Shown one piece after another: positions 6,939-14,682 of a stretch of 25,020 nt of DNA (its first letter is position 1; the number at the start of each line of letters is the position of its first letter). The stretch comes from CAVHIG01 sp963636105 (lineage in GTDB: Bacteria; Bacillota; Clostridia; Peptostreptococcales; Anaerovoracaceae): contig CAVHIG010000025.1 in the NCBI GenBank assembly GCA_963636105.1, positions 1-25,020 on the forward strand. The letters are read 5' to 3'. The notes below the pieces were generated by a model that saw only the letters and a program-made list of their open reading frames with translations, was not told where the DNA came from and did not search any database. The position numbers and the translations under genes are program-made.

Positions 6939-8273
6939 TTATATTTCTACCATATGGAACTTCTTTTTGCCCTTTTGGATGAGCAGCTTTCCATCCTCAA
7001 ACATGTCGAGCGTGATGGCAAGCTTCTTATCAGTCACCTTTTCGCCGGCCACTGTAAGTCCGCCCTGCTCTATTGTACGGAAGCCCTCAGCGTTTGAAGG
7101 CACAAGTCCGAGCTCCTTGATGAGAGTTACGATGCCTACGCCCTCGCCCTCAAAGCGAGCCTTGTCCATCTTTGTCGTCGGTACATTGCTCATGTCTCCG
7201 CCGCCGCCAAATGCCGCGCGCGCGCCATCGAGAGCCTTCTTCGCCTCTTCCTCGCCGTGTACAAGCTTTGTAACCTCGTAAGCAAGAATTTCCTTTGCTT
7301 TATTTATCTCAGAACCCTCAAGCGCGGACAGTCTCTCTACCTCTTCCATAGGAAGGAAGGTCAGCATTCTGAGGCACTTATTTACATCAGCATCTCCTAC
7401 ATTTCTCCAATATTGGAAGAACTCGTAAGGAGAAGTCTTCTCGGCATTGAGCCAGAGCGCGCCCTTTGCGGTCTTGCCCATCTTCTTGCCCTCTGAATTT
7501 GTGAGGAGGGAGAAGGTCATACCGTATACTTCCTTGCCGCACTTCTTTCTTGTGAGATCTACACCGCCGATGATGTTTGACCACTGGTCATTTCCACCAA
7601 ACTGAATCTTCACATCGAAGTCACGCGCCATTACCATAAAGTCATAGCTCTGCATAGGCATATAATTCAGCTCAAACAGCGTAAGTCCGCCCTCGCGCTC
7701 CATTCTCTGCTTGAAGCACTCTGCTCTGAGCATGTTATTTACATTGAAGGTGGAGCCTATCTCACGCGCAAAATCTATGAAATTGAGCGGTCTGAGCCAG
7801 CGCGCGTTATTGACAGCGATAGCCTTTCCCGGATCCGGTGTCTTTGTCTCATGTCCCGGCACGTATACGCCTTCATTGCCGACATATTCCCATTCATCGT
7901 CAAAATCCAAAAACTTATCAAAGAGCTTTTTGAATTCCGCGCAATTGTGCTCTATCGTCTCCACAGTCATAACCTGACGCATGTCTGTTCTGCCGGACGG
8001 ATCGCCTATCATGCCCGTGCCGCCGCCGATAAGAACTACCGGCGTATGGCCGAATTTCTGCATATACATCATGATGATGACCTGCATAAAGTGACCTACA
8101 TGCAGGCAGTCCGCTGTCGGGTCAAAGCCGATGTAAAACTTTACCTTTTCATTTTGCAAAAGCTCGCGCACCTTGTCCTCATCCGTGCACTGCTCTATGA
8201 ATCCTCTCTCCTTGAGGACGTCGTATACATTGTCATGCTTGCTGACGCTGTCAGGGATAAAATCAAAATTCAT
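6939..8273 (-). CDS. tyrS: Tyrosine--tRNA ligase
   Basis: Class I aminoacyl-tRNA synthetase charging tRNA-Tyr, 444 residues. The HIGH motif is HVGH (58-61) and the KMSKS loop is KKMGKT (263-268). Tyrosine-binding features include GFDPTADCLHVGH and GGNDQWSNI (226-234). A C-terminal S4-type RNA-binding region begins near residue 380. It is about 20-25 residues longer than typical bacterial TyrRS because of an acidic insertion around 125-150 (after LDFDDEWEY). Only 72 bp separate it from upp upstream, too little for the T-box leader that often precedes tyrS in Firmicutes. It is therefore probably transcribed with upp and not controlled by uncharged tRNA here. Ribosome binding uses AAGGAAA or GGAG just before the ATG. 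Confidence 0.95.
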   Translation of the reverse strand: MNFDFIPDSVSKHDNVYDVLKERGFIEQCTDEDKVRELLQNEKVKFYIGFDPTADCLHVGHFMQVIIMMYMQKFGHTPVVLIGGGTGMIGDPSGRTDMRQVMTVETIEHNCAEFKKLFDKFLDFDDEWEYVGNEGVYVPGHETKTPDPGKAIAVNNARWLRPLNFIDFAREIGSTFNVNNMLRAECFKQRMEREGGLTLFELNYMPMQSYDFMVMARDFDVKIQFGGNDQWSNIIGGVDLTRKKCGKEVYGMTFSLLTNSEGKKMGKTAKGALWLNAEKTSPYEFFQYWRNVGDADVNKCLRMLTFLPMEEVERLSALEGSEINKAKEILAYEVTKLVHGEEEAKKALDGARAAFGGGGDMSNVPTTKMDKARFEGEGVGIVTLIKELGLVPSNAEGFRTIEQGGLTVAGEKVTDKKLAITLDMFEDGKLLIQKGKKKFHMVEI

Positions 8274-8345
8274 ATCTCCGCTTTCCTTTCTTTTTTCGTG
8301 TTATGTTGAAGTCTCTGCTTTATATCGAATTTTTACCGAAAATCT

Positions 8346-8975
8346 CTACTTTGTGCCGAAAATTCTGTCGCCCGCATCACCGAGACCAGGTACGATATAA
8401 GCGTGCTCGTTGAGCTTCTCATCCTTTGCCGCGATAAAGATATCTACATCCGGATGAGCCTTCTGAAGAGCCTCTATGCCTTCAGGAGCTGCGATGAGGC
8501 ACATGAAGATGATATTCTTGCCGCCTCTCTGCTTTACAAAATCGATAGCCGCACATGCGCTACCTCCTGTAGCAAGCATTGGATCTACTATAAAAATCTG
8601 TCTCTTGTCTATGTCATTTGGAAGCTTGCAATAATATTCTACAGGCTCATGAGTCTCAGGATCTCTGTAAAGTCCCACATGTCCTACCTTCGCATTCGGT
8701 ACAAGCGCCAGCATACCGTCTACCATGCCGAGTCCCGCTCTGAGGATAGGTACGATCGCGATATCCTCACCCTGGAGCATCTTTACTGTAGTTTTGCAGA
8801 TAGGAGTCTCTATCTCTACATCCTCCAGCGGAAGATCTCTCGTCGATTCGTAAGCCATCAACATCGCTATTTCCTTTACAAGCTCTCTGAAATCCTTTGT
8901 CGATGTCTCCTTTTTTCTGATCATTGCAGTCTTGTGCTGAATAAGCGGATGATCAAAAACATATACTTTGCCCAT
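8346..8975 (-). CDS. upp: Uracil phosphoribosyltransferase
   Basis: Pyrimidine salvage: converts uracil and PRPP to UMP in the cytoplasm. The 209 residues match the family length. The PRPP-binding motif is VDPMLATGGSA (130-140), and the C-terminal uracil-binding region contains YIVPGLGDAGDR. A textbook AAGGAGGT lies about 7 nt before the ATG. Lies between rpiB and tyrS in the leftward gene string; rpiB and upp neighbour each other or lie close in other Firmicutes clusters. The 111-bp gap to rpiB holds a short GC-rich stem near 9000 and no clear promoter. Confidence 0.96.
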   Translation of the reverse strand: MGKVYVFDHPLIQHKTAMIRKKETSTKDFRELVKEIAMLMAYESTRDLPLEDVEIETPICKTTVKMLQGEDIAIVPILRAGLGMVDGMLALVPNAKVGHVGLYRDPETHEPVEYYCKLPNDIDKRQIFIVDPMLATGGSACAAIDFVKQRGGKNIIFMCLIAAPEGIEALQKAHPDVDIFIAAKDEKLNEHAYIVPGLGDAGDRIFGTK

Positions 8976-9086
8976 TTTTTTACCTCCTTACCCCGCCGTG
9001 TGGCCGCGGCGAGTCAGCTTTCTTCTTTTATATTTTAATTTTTTCAAATTCACATACTATTGAAGCTTTTCGCCAATCGCTAACGG

Positions 9087-9548
9087 CTAACCGTTAATCT
9101 CGTCCAGCATCTTCACCCTGCGCTCGTGCCTTCCGCCCTCAAAATCCGTGGTCAGAAAAGCCTCTGTGATATCGAGCGCATCCGCAAGCTTTGTCGTCCT
9201 GCCGCCGAGAGCCAGCATATTCGCGTTGTTGTGCTGCCTTGTAAGCTTTGCCATCTCCACAGACGTACACAGTCCGCAGCGTATGCCCTTTACCTTGTTT
9301 GCGGCGATGGAGATTCCTATTCCTGTGCCGCATACCACAATGCCTCTGTCGTATTTCCCTGCGGAAACGGCGCGGGCACACTTTTCGCCGTAGATAGGAT
9401 AATCCACGGAGTCCGCGCTATAAGTGCCGAGGTCATCTATCTTTGCATCTGCGCCTAAATCGCCGCACTCTGCCTTTGCTTCCAAATATTTTTTTATCTC
9501 TTCTTTGAGTTCAAATCCGCCATGGTCACTGGCGATAGCAATCTTCAT
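9087..9548 (-). CDS. rpiB: Ribose-5-phosphate isomerase B
   Basis: Interconverts ribose 5-phosphate and ribulose 5-phosphate, feeding PRPP synthesis and hence upp and nucleotide salvage. The 153-residue protein shows SDHGG (7-11), the active-site loop CGTGIGIS (73-80) with the catalytic Cys73 of the RpiB type, HNNANMLALGGR (106-117) and the phosphate-binding GGRHERR near the C-terminus. A GAGG lies about 10 nt before the ATG. The 121-bp gap to tsaC holds an AT-rich hairpin (TTTTACA with TGTAAAA, around 9635-9655) without a convincing T run. The arsenate-reductase-like phosphatase gene ywlE, often found between tsaC and rpiB in Bacillus, is missing here. Confidence 0.95.
   Translation of the reverse strand: MKIAIASDHGGFELKEEIKKYLEAKAECGDLGADAKIDDLGTYSADSVDYPIYGEKCARAVSAGKYDRGIVVCGTGIGISIAANKVKGIRCGLCTSVEMAKLTRQHNNANMLALGGRTTKLADALDITEAFLTTDFEGGRHERRVKMLDEING
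9361..9372 (+). repeat. Dispersed 12-mer copy in rpiB
   Basis: GCGGAAACGGCG on the plus strand, preceded by T. In the coding direction it gives Arg-Ala-Val-Ser-Ala near residues 59-63 of RpiB, one of the few copies inside a conserved enzyme core rather than a linker. Confidence 0.7.
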
Positions 9549-9669
9549 TTCGTATTTTCCTCTTTCTTTTTTCGTGCATCTTTCTTTTTAAATCATGCTA
9601 TTGCAAATCGCTGCAGCTTGTTTTTTGCATTTTTACAAGATTTTGTAAAATCCTCGCAGACAGCAAGCA

Positions 9670-10710
9670 TCAAACCTTCACAATATTATATCCTGCGCTC
9701 TTGAGCATTCTGTTCATCACAGCAAAGCCTACACCGTCCGTGTCGCTGAGCGCACCCGCAAGTATAAGATCCACATTCTGCGCGTCCATCTCGCGAAGAT
9801 CCGCAAAAAGATCGTGCGCCGCCTCGCGGAATGCCTTCTCCTCAAAGAGAATGACACCGACCTTGACGCCGATCATCTCGTTTAAATGCTTAACCCTCGC
9901 AATTTCCGCCTTCACCTTATCCCTCTGACCCTCGAAGATGGTCATCTGAGCCTTCGGCGCATAGTGCTTATATTTCATGCCAGGCGATTTCGGCTTAAAA
10001 TCCGGGTCCTCAGCCTCGAGCGGCTTGCCGTTTTCGTCGAAATTTATGCCCGCCTTGTCCTTGAAGAGATGCTTGTCATACAAAACCTTCTGCTCAAGCA
10101 CGGCTTCCACATCCTCGGCGGTCACAATGCCCGGCCTCAGAATGGTCGGCACCTCGCCCGTCACATCAAGGACAGTGGATTCTATGCCCACACGGCAATC
10201 CGGGCCGTCAAGTACAGCGTCGATTTTGCCTGAAAGATCATCTATAACGTGCTGAGCCTTTGTAGGGCTTGGCCTTCCTGAAATATTTGCGCTCGGTGCC
10301 GCGACAGGGCAGCCTGCCTCGGATATGAGCTTGAGTGCGATTTCATTGTCCGGCATGCGCACAGCGACGGTGTCAAGTCCACCCGTGGTCACATCCGGTA
10401 CACCTTCCTTTTTCTTGAGTACCAATGTAAGCGGGCCTGGCCAGAAGTTTTCTATAAGCTTTACTATGGTAGCGCTGAGTCTCGGCGTGAGCTGGCCGAT
10501 ATCGGATGCCCTTGAAATGTGGACTATCATCGGATTGTCGCTCGGACGTCCTTTTGCCTTGTATACATTCGCTACTGCCTCAGCATTCATCGCGTCCGCG
10601 CCCAGGCCATATACGGTCTCTGTCGGGAAGGCCACAAGTCCGCCTTCTTTCAAAATATCAGCCGCGATTTTTATGTTTTCATTTGTGGGTTTCAATACCT
10701 TCGTATCCAT
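9670..10710 (-). CDS. tsaC: L-threonylcarbamoyladenylate synthase (Sua5 type)
   Basis: Makes threonylcarbamoyl-AMP from threonine, bicarbonate and ATP, the first step of the t6A modification of ANN-decoding tRNAs. The 346 residues comprise an N-terminal YrdC domain, with FPTETVYGLGADA (28-40), KAKGRPSDNP (51-60) and SANISGRPSPT, and a C-terminal Sua5 domain introduced by SPGMKYKHYAP (about 243-253). It is thus the long Sua5/YwlC form, not the short TsaC. Its ATG shares one base with the prfA stop codon (TAATG), indicating translational coupling. The pairing of prfA with tsaC is conserved in Firmicutes. Confidence 0.95.
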   Translation of the reverse strand: MDTKVLKPTNENIKIAADILKEGGLVAFPTETVYGLGADAMNAEAVANVYKAKGRPSDNPMIVHISRASDIGQLTPRLSATIVKLIENFWPGPLTLVLKKKEGVPDVTTGGLDTVAVRMPDNEIALKLISEAGCPVAAPSANISGRPSPTKAQHVIDDLSGKIDAVLDGPDCRVGIESTVLDVTGEVPTILRPGIVTAEDVEAVLEQKVLYDKHLFKDKAGINFDENGKPLEAEDPDFKPKSPGMKYKHYAPKAQMTIFEGQRDKVKAEIARVKHLNEMIGVKVGVILFEEKAFREAAHDLFADLREMDAQNVDLILAGALSDTDGVGFAVMNRMLKSAGYNIVKV

Positions 10711-11771
10711 TATAAACCTCTCATCTTCTGAGCCTGATCGTCCGTGATGAGGGCATCGATGATTTCGTCGATTTCGCCATCCAGGAACGAGTCAAGCTTG
10801 TATATTGTAAGTCCGATTCTGTGGTCGGACACTCTGCCCTGCGGAAAGTTGTAGGTTCTTATTCTCTCGGAACGGTCTCCGGAGCCTACCTGGCTTCTTC
10901 TCTGTGCGGAAATTTCGTCGTTTTGCTCGGCGAGCTTCATGTCGTAGAGACGGGAGCGCAGTACCTTGAAGGCCTTCTCTTTATTTTTTATCTGCGACTT
11001 TTCGTCCTGGCAGGTGACTACAAGGCCTGTCGGGATGTGCGTGAGTCTTACGGCTGAATCCGTCGTATTTACGCACTGGCCGCCGTTTCCGGAGGATCTG
11101 TATACATCGACTCTGACGTCGTTTGGATTTATCTCTACTTCTACGTCATCTACTTCCGGAAGTACCGCTACTGTAGCTGCTGATGTATGTATTCTGCCGG
11201 AGGATTCTGTCTCAGGCACTCTTTGCACGCGGTGCGCGCCGCTTTCGTATTTCAGACGTGAGTAAGCGCCCTTGCCCTTGACGAGCATTACGGCTTCCTT
11301 TATGCCGCCAAGCTCCGTGTCATTTATTTCAATAATTTCTGTCTTCCAGCCACGCCTTTCGGCATATCTTGTATACATTCTGAGAAGGTCAGCACCGAAA
11401 AGTGCCGCTTCCTCTCCACCCGTACCGGCTCTTACCTCAAGAATTACATTTTTGTCATCATTAGGGTCCTTTGGAAGGAGTGCGATCTTGAGCTCCTGCT
11501 CGAGCTCCGGAAGCTTGCCCTCAAGCTCAGAAAGCTCCATCTTTGCCATCTCGCGGAGTTCTTCATCGTTTTCCTCGAGCATAGCCTTTGCTTCCTCTAT
11601 GCCTTCCTTTACTTTTTTGTATTCCTTGTACTTTGTAACTATAGGCTCCATTTCGCCCATTTCCTTAATGTGCTTCTGCCACAGCGGCTGGTTTGCTATG
11701 ACATCAGGATCCGACACCTTAAGGGACAGCTCTTCGTATTTTTCCAATATGAAGTCTAACTTATCGAACAT
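10710..11771 (-). CDS. prfA: Peptide chain release factor 1
   Basis: Recognises UAA and UAG in the ribosomal A site and triggers peptide release. At 353 residues it is of standard RF1 length. The stop-codon-reading PxT tripeptide is Pro186-Glu-Thr188, which distinguishes RF1 from the SPF of RF2. The catalytic GGQ is at 230-232 within SGNGGQCVNTTDSA; its glutamine is the residue methylated by PrmC, whose gene lies 2.9 kb upstream on the same strand. In many genomes prfA and prmC are adjacent; here rpmE and the ortAB block separate them. AGGAGAA lies 4 nt before the ATG. Own promoter at 11817-11845. A one-mismatch copy of the dispersed word lies at 10907-10918. Confidence 0.97.
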   Translation of the reverse strand: MFDKLDFILEKYEELSLKVSDPDVIANQPLWQKHIKEMGEMEPIVTKYKEYKKVKEGIEEAKAMLEENDEELREMAKMELSELEGKLPELEQELKIALLPKDPNDDKNVILEVRAGTGGEEAALFGADLLRMYTRYAERRGWKTEIIEINDTELGGIKEAVMLVKGKGAYSRLKYESGAHRVQRVPETESSGRIHTSAATVAVLPEVDDVEVEINPNDVRVDVYRSSGNGGQCVNTTDSAVRLTHIPTGLVVTCQDEKSQIKNKEKAFKVLRSRLYDMKLAEQNDEISAQRRSQVGSGDRSERIRTYNFPQGRVSDHRIGLTIYKLDSFLDGEIDEIIDALITDDQAQKMRGL

Positions 11772-11816
11772 TTTCTTCTCCTAAAAAAATTCTTATCACT
11801 TTTTTACTAACTAAAC

Positions 11817-11845
11817 ATTATACCATAAGTATAATTAGATTTAAA
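11817..11845 (-). promoter_or_regulatory. prfA promoter
   Basis: Minus strand: perfect TATAAT (11822-11817) with an extended -10 (TGG just upstream) and, 17 bp away, a weak -35 TTTAAA (11845-11840). It lies between the rpmE terminator and prfA, so prfA has independent expression. The gap between terminator and promoter (about 11855-11915) also holds GC-rich inverted repeats, e.g. GCCCATTATGGGC, of unknown role. Confidence 0.6.
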
Positions 11846-11930
11846 GAGAAACTTATGATATAAATTGCCATGCGCCCTTTTGCCCATTATGGGCTATCAA
11901 GGGGCAAGCGCCGCTACCTTGAGCTTTTCT

Positions 11931-11960
11931 AAAAAAAATCGGAGTGCTGAGCACTCCGAT
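11931..11960 (-). terminator. rpmE intrinsic terminator
   Basis: On the minus strand ATCGGAGTG and CACTCCGAT form a perfect 9-bp stem (11960-11938) with a 5-nt loop, followed directly by a run of T (complement of the A run at 11931-11938). It starts 10 bp after the rpmE stop codon. This is the clearest terminator in the window. Confidence 0.92.
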
Positions 11961-11969
11961 AAGTTTTGA

Positions 11970-12170
11970 TTAGTCCAGATTGTATTTGTTCTTGAACTTT
12001 TCAACACGTCCACCACGATTGATGAACTTCTGCTGTCCTGTAAAGAATGGGTGGCAAGCCGAGCAAACGTCCAGTCTAAGTTCGTCCTTAGTCGACATTG
12101 TAACAAATGTGTTGCCGCACGCGCAAGTTACTTTACATTCCTTATAGTCAGGATGGATTCCTTCCTTCAT
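11970..12170 (-). CDS. rpmE: 50S ribosomal protein L31 (zinc-binding form)
   Basis: Small basic protein of the large ribosomal subunit, 66 residues from the chosen start. MKEGIHPDY is the usual L31 N-terminus. Cysteines at positions 12, 16, 18, 37 and 40 (CACG and CSAC contexts) show the zinc-containing C+ form, so this copy can act as a zinc reserve under depletion. The start at 12170 is preceded by AGAGGT; the in-frame extension upstream to 12230 has no ribosome-binding site and overlaps the predicted leader. It sits between ortB and prfA and is bounded by its own promoter and terminator, making it monocistronic. Confidence 0.95.
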   Translation of the reverse strand: MKEGIHPDYKECKVTCACGNTFVTMSTKDELRLDVCSACHPFFTGQQKFINRGGRVEKFKNKYNLD

Positions 12171-12268
12171 GCTTTTTACCTCTTTCCTGCTCCGGCAAAG
12201 CCTTATGCATATATTTGCTGTCAAGTCCACAGCGCATATACTATATCACATTTTCCCGCCCATAGCAA
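12171..12268 (-). promoter_or_regulatory. rpmE promoter and possible L31 leader
   Basis: Minus strand: TTGCTA (12268-12263), 17-bp spacer, TATAGT (12245-12240) with an extended -10 TG. The leader of about 60 nt holds a hairpin GCTGT with ACAGC (loop GGACTTG) followed by a small GGC-TTT-GCC stem ahead of the ribosome-binding site. Structured L31 autoregulatory leaders are known in Firmicutes; whether this matches that family needs a covariance search. The rest of the gap, 12269-12329, holds only a weak ATATTG/CAATAT stem after ortB. Confidence 0.55.
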
Positions 12269-12329
12269 GAGTTTTTTTGCAGTTTGTCCCCTTTCTTTCT
12301 GTTACATCCTTTTATATTTTATATTGCCA

Positions 12330-13745
12330 TCAATATTTTACGCCGATTTCGTCGAGCACAGCCTTTACAAAGGCCTCGTCTGCTCTTGTGTCCTCCATGA
12401 GGAACTTGATATCCTCGGCAGTGAGAGGATTTCCATTTGCTCTGCCTACAGACTTCTTGATAAGAGACTTTCTCATGTGATCGAGATCCATCTCCTTTAC
12501 TCTGAAGAGGCCCGGATCCTTTGGAAGAATTACGTTCTTTCCAGGTATATCCTCATCAGGTGAGCCAAATCTTACTTCTATGCCGTTTTCCTTTGCGAAT
12601 GCAAGCTGCGGCTGAATGTGCTTTCCTGCGCCTGTGTACTCAGTCTCGGTAACTACGAGGATCGCGTCCTCAGGAAGCTCCTGAGCAAGTACAAATGCTG
12701 CCGCAAGCGAAGTATTTCCCGCAGGGCCTCTCTCAAGACCTTCAAGGTTTGCGAGCATCTCTGTCATAAACATAACCTCGCCCTGAGTGATGGATACATA
12801 TCTGTCCATATAACGAAGAGGACGAGCCGCTGATCTAGGCACATCTCCTGTATCAGGCGCTGTAGCGTGAGGCACACCAAAGCCCGTATGACCTGTAGTG
12901 CAGCTCTTCTTATTAAAATCATCATCCGATGCCATCGAAAGTCCGGAAAGGTCGATGGACGCGGCTACAACCTCGGTCTTTGCTCCTGCCTTGCGAAGGC
13001 CTCTTGCTGTACCTGTAGCCATACCGCCGCCCGCGTGTGTGCATACTACCATCTCAGGATCCTTGCCATAAAGCTGTCTGCACTGCATTGCGATTTCATA
13101 TCCCAAGGTCTCTACGCCTGCTATACCAAATGGTGAATACAGGGAAGCGTTGAAATATCCCGTATCCTCAAGTACCGAAAGGTGCTCATAGAAAAGCTCC
13201 GGTCCTACAGTCAGCTGAATAACCTCAGCGCCCAGTGCCTCGCACTTTCTTGCCTTCTCTACAATCTCAGGCTGGCCTACACCGTGGGAGTCATAGCACT
13301 CCTGCACGATTATGCACTTCATACCCTGCATCGCTGCCTGAGATGCTACAGCCGCGCCGTAGTTTCCGGAAGTAGCCGCGATTACGCCCTTATAACCCAG
13401 CTTCTTTGCGTGAGCAACAGCGCATGCGGCACGTCTGTCCTTGAATGAGCCTGACGGATTTGCAGCCTCATCCTTTGCAAGAATCCTTGCGCCATAACCC
13501 GGCTTTGCATATTTTCTTGCAAGCTTTGTGATATTTCTAAGCTCCAAAAGCGTGGTATTTCCTACGCCTGTCTTTGACTGGATCGCACATACCTCATCGA
13601 TCGTGTATCCCGTCGCTTCCATAAGGCCTTCATAATCAAAGGCTACAGAACCGGATTCGAATTTGTTGAAATCAAGTCCGAGAGATCCCTTCATTATCTC
13701 CGCGGATCTCCCCATTACGGAATCATAATCTTTTGCTACTGGCAT
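12330..13745 (-). CDS. ortB: 2-amino-4-oxopentanoate thiolase, beta (PLP) subunit
   Basis: With OrtA it cleaves 2-amino-4-oxopentanoate with CoA to acetyl-CoA and alanine, the last step of oxidative ornithine fermentation in anaerobic Clostridia. The 471-residue protein has the fold-type II PLP architecture of threonine synthase. The PLP lysine is K102 in NPSGSFKDRRA, and the phosphate/substrate loop is TSGNYGAA (126-132). The glycine-rich THAGGGMATGTARG (near 240) and GPAGNTSLAAA are also family features. Its length and the adjoining small subunit separate it from threonine synthase. It overlaps ortA by 10 bp, with GGAGGTG inside the end of ortA as its ribosome-binding site. The other pathway genes (ord, oraE, oraS, orr) are not in the window. 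Confidence 0.88.
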   Translation of the reverse strand: MPVAKDYDSVMGRSAEIMKGSLGLDFNKFESGSVAFDYEGLMEATGYTIDEVCAIQSKTGVGNTTLLELRNITKLARKYAKPGYGARILAKDEAANPSGSFKDRRAACAVAHAKKLGYKGVIAATSGNYGAAVASQAAMQGMKCIIVQECYDSHGVGQPEIVEKARKCEALGAEVIQLTVGPELFYEHLSVLEDTGYFNASLYSPFGIAGVETLGYEIAMQCRQLYGKDPEMVVCTHAGGGMATGTARGLRKAGAKTEVVAASIDLSGLSMASDDDFNKKSCTTGHTGFGVPHATAPDTGDVPRSAARPLRYMDRYVSITQGEVMFMTEMLANLEGLERGPAGNTSLAAAFVLAQELPEDAILVVTETEYTGAGKHIQPQLAFAKENGIEVRFGSPDEDIPGKNVILPKDPGLFRVKEMDLDHMRKSLIKKSVGRANGNPLTAEDIKFLMEDTRADEAFVKAVLDEIGVKY

Positions 13746-14050
13746 GTGTCTTCACCTCCGAAATTCATGATTTTTCTCAAGATCTTGTCGATTTCGATGA
13801 TCTCAGGTACAAATTCACCGTAGCTGTGAGTATAGTGCGGCGCCTCTTCAATAAGCACGCCCTTCTCCACACGGCCTGTAGCAGTCTCTACGCTGACCTG
13901 ATCACCGACCTTCGCCTCATCATCAAGAAGCGAACCCTTTGTCCACATTTCGAAATCGCATTTCTTTGTGTCGTCAGGAATTTTCGAAGTTCTCTCTTCT
14001 GCTTTGAGTACGACTGAATGGATACGTACCCAATCTCCTTTTTTCGCCAT
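13736..14050 (-). CDS. ortA: 2-amino-4-oxopentanoate thiolase, alpha subunit
   Basis: Small partner (104 residues) of OrtB in the thiolytic cleavage of 2-amino-4-oxopentanoate. The sequence opens GDWVRIHSVVL and contains the GxLxxxAxVGDxVxVxTxTGR-type segment and the YTHSYGEFVPEI segment expected for OrtA. It has no catalytic motif of its own that I can name. AAGGAGAT lies 7 nt before the ATG. The 10-bp overlap with ortB implies equimolar coupled translation. Its own promoter lies at 14124-14152, separating it from the prmC operon. Confidence 0.86.
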   Translation of the reverse strand: MAKKGDWVRIHSVVLKAEERTSKIPDDTKKCDFEMWTKGSLLDDEAKVGDQVSVETATGRVEKGVLIEEAPHYTHSYGEFVPEIIEIDKILRKIMNFGGEDTCQ

Positions 14051-14123
14051 AATTTCATCTCCTTATATAAACAACCTTTCCGAGAAACGGCCTCTAACAC
14101 CGCTTCCCGTCTCTATCTTTATT

Positions 14124-14152
14124 ATTCTATCTCTTTTTTTCTCCTTATGCAA
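14124..14152 (-). promoter_or_regulatory. ortAB promoter
   Basis: Minus strand: TTGCAT (14152-14147), 17-bp spacer, TAGAAT (14129-14124). The predicted start near 14117 leaves a leader of about 65 nt with a partial GAG-ACGG/CCGT-CTC stem before the ribosome-binding site. Confidence 0.6.
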
Positions 14153-14177
14153 GCCCGCAACGCACCATTTTTTGTCC

Positions 14178-14203
14178 TTGCGGAAACTGCGCAGTTTCCG
14201 CAA
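14178..14203. repeat. Perfect 26-bp palindrome made of two inverted copies of the dispersed 12-mer
   Basis: The half-site TTGCGGAAACTGC is followed at once by its exact reverse complement. It therefore contains two overlapping 12-mer matches (14180-14191 plus, 14190-14201 minus). It begins 6 bp after the stop codon of the COG2426 gene and lies before the ortAB promoter. In RNA it would form a stem with essentially no loop unless the centre opens. No T run follows on either strand, so it is not a standard intrinsic terminator, although it could still stall polymerase. Confidence 0.85.
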
Positions 14204-14208
14204 AAGGC

Positions 14209-14682
14209 CTATAGCACCTGCAATACGCCAAGTGTCGGAAGCGCTATTATAAAGCCGGCTATGATTATTCCTATAAAGATCGCGGGCACGGCCTTTTTCA
14301 GGCTCAAGTCCATGAGTACCGCAAGGAGCGCCCCCGACCACGCGCCTGTGCCCGGGAGAGGAATACCGACAAAGATCAAAAGCCCCCAGGGACCATATTT
14401 TTTTATAACATCTGACTTTCGTATAAGTCTTTCGTGGTATATTTTTACATATTTTCCAAATATTTTGCTCCTGCCAAAAAGCTCAAAAATATAACGTCCG
14501 CATACAATCGCAAAAGGTATTGGAATTATATTTCCTATAAGGCCTATGAGCAAGGTCTCCTGCAAGCTGAGCCCGAGCGCAAGTCCCACTATAGCTCCGC
14601 CCCTTATCTCAATGAGCGGCAGCATGGATACTATAAGCACGATAAGCTCCGGTCTCATATTCCAGCTCTCGAAGAATTCCAC
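14209..14682 (-). CDS. COG2426 / Sm_multidrug_ex family small membrane protein
   Basis: A 157-residue integral membrane protein with about four to five hydrophobic segments and the family motif PLPGTGAWSGALLA (about 107-120). An amphipathic basic stretch around residues 65-95 joins the first and second halves. The family is annotated as putative small multidrug exporters, but transport has not been clearly shown for it. It starts with GTG at 14682, whose G is the last base of the prmC TAG stop, with GGGAGGA as ribosome-binding site inside prmC, so translation is coupled. It is the last gene of the rho-yqhQ-prmC operon and is followed by the 26-bp palindrome. Confidence 0.82.
   Translation of the reverse strand: MEFFESWNMRPELIVLIVSMLPLIEIRGGAIVGLALGLSLQETLLIGLIGNIIPIPFAIVCGRYIFELFGRSKIFGKYVKIYHERLIRKSDVIKKYGPWGLLIFVGIPLPGTGAWSGALLAVLMDLSLKKAVPAIFIGIIIAGFIIALPTLGVLQVL

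Noticed and set aside
8274..8345. T-box leader in front of tyrS
   Set aside because: Only 72 bp separate upp and tyrS, with no room for the leader and no T-box-like sequence.
9635..9655. tsaC terminator (TTTTACA/TGTAAAA hairpin)
   Set aside because: The stem is short and AT-only with no following T run, so it is mentioned only under rpiB.
12330..13745. Threonine synthase or diaminopropionate ammonia-lyase
   Set aside because: The fold is shared, but the 471-residue length and the overlapping small OrtA-type partner gene fit the OrtAB thiolase better.
14178..14203. Standard intrinsic terminator
   Set aside because: The stem is perfect but has virtually no loop and no T run on either strand, so it is listed as a repeat.
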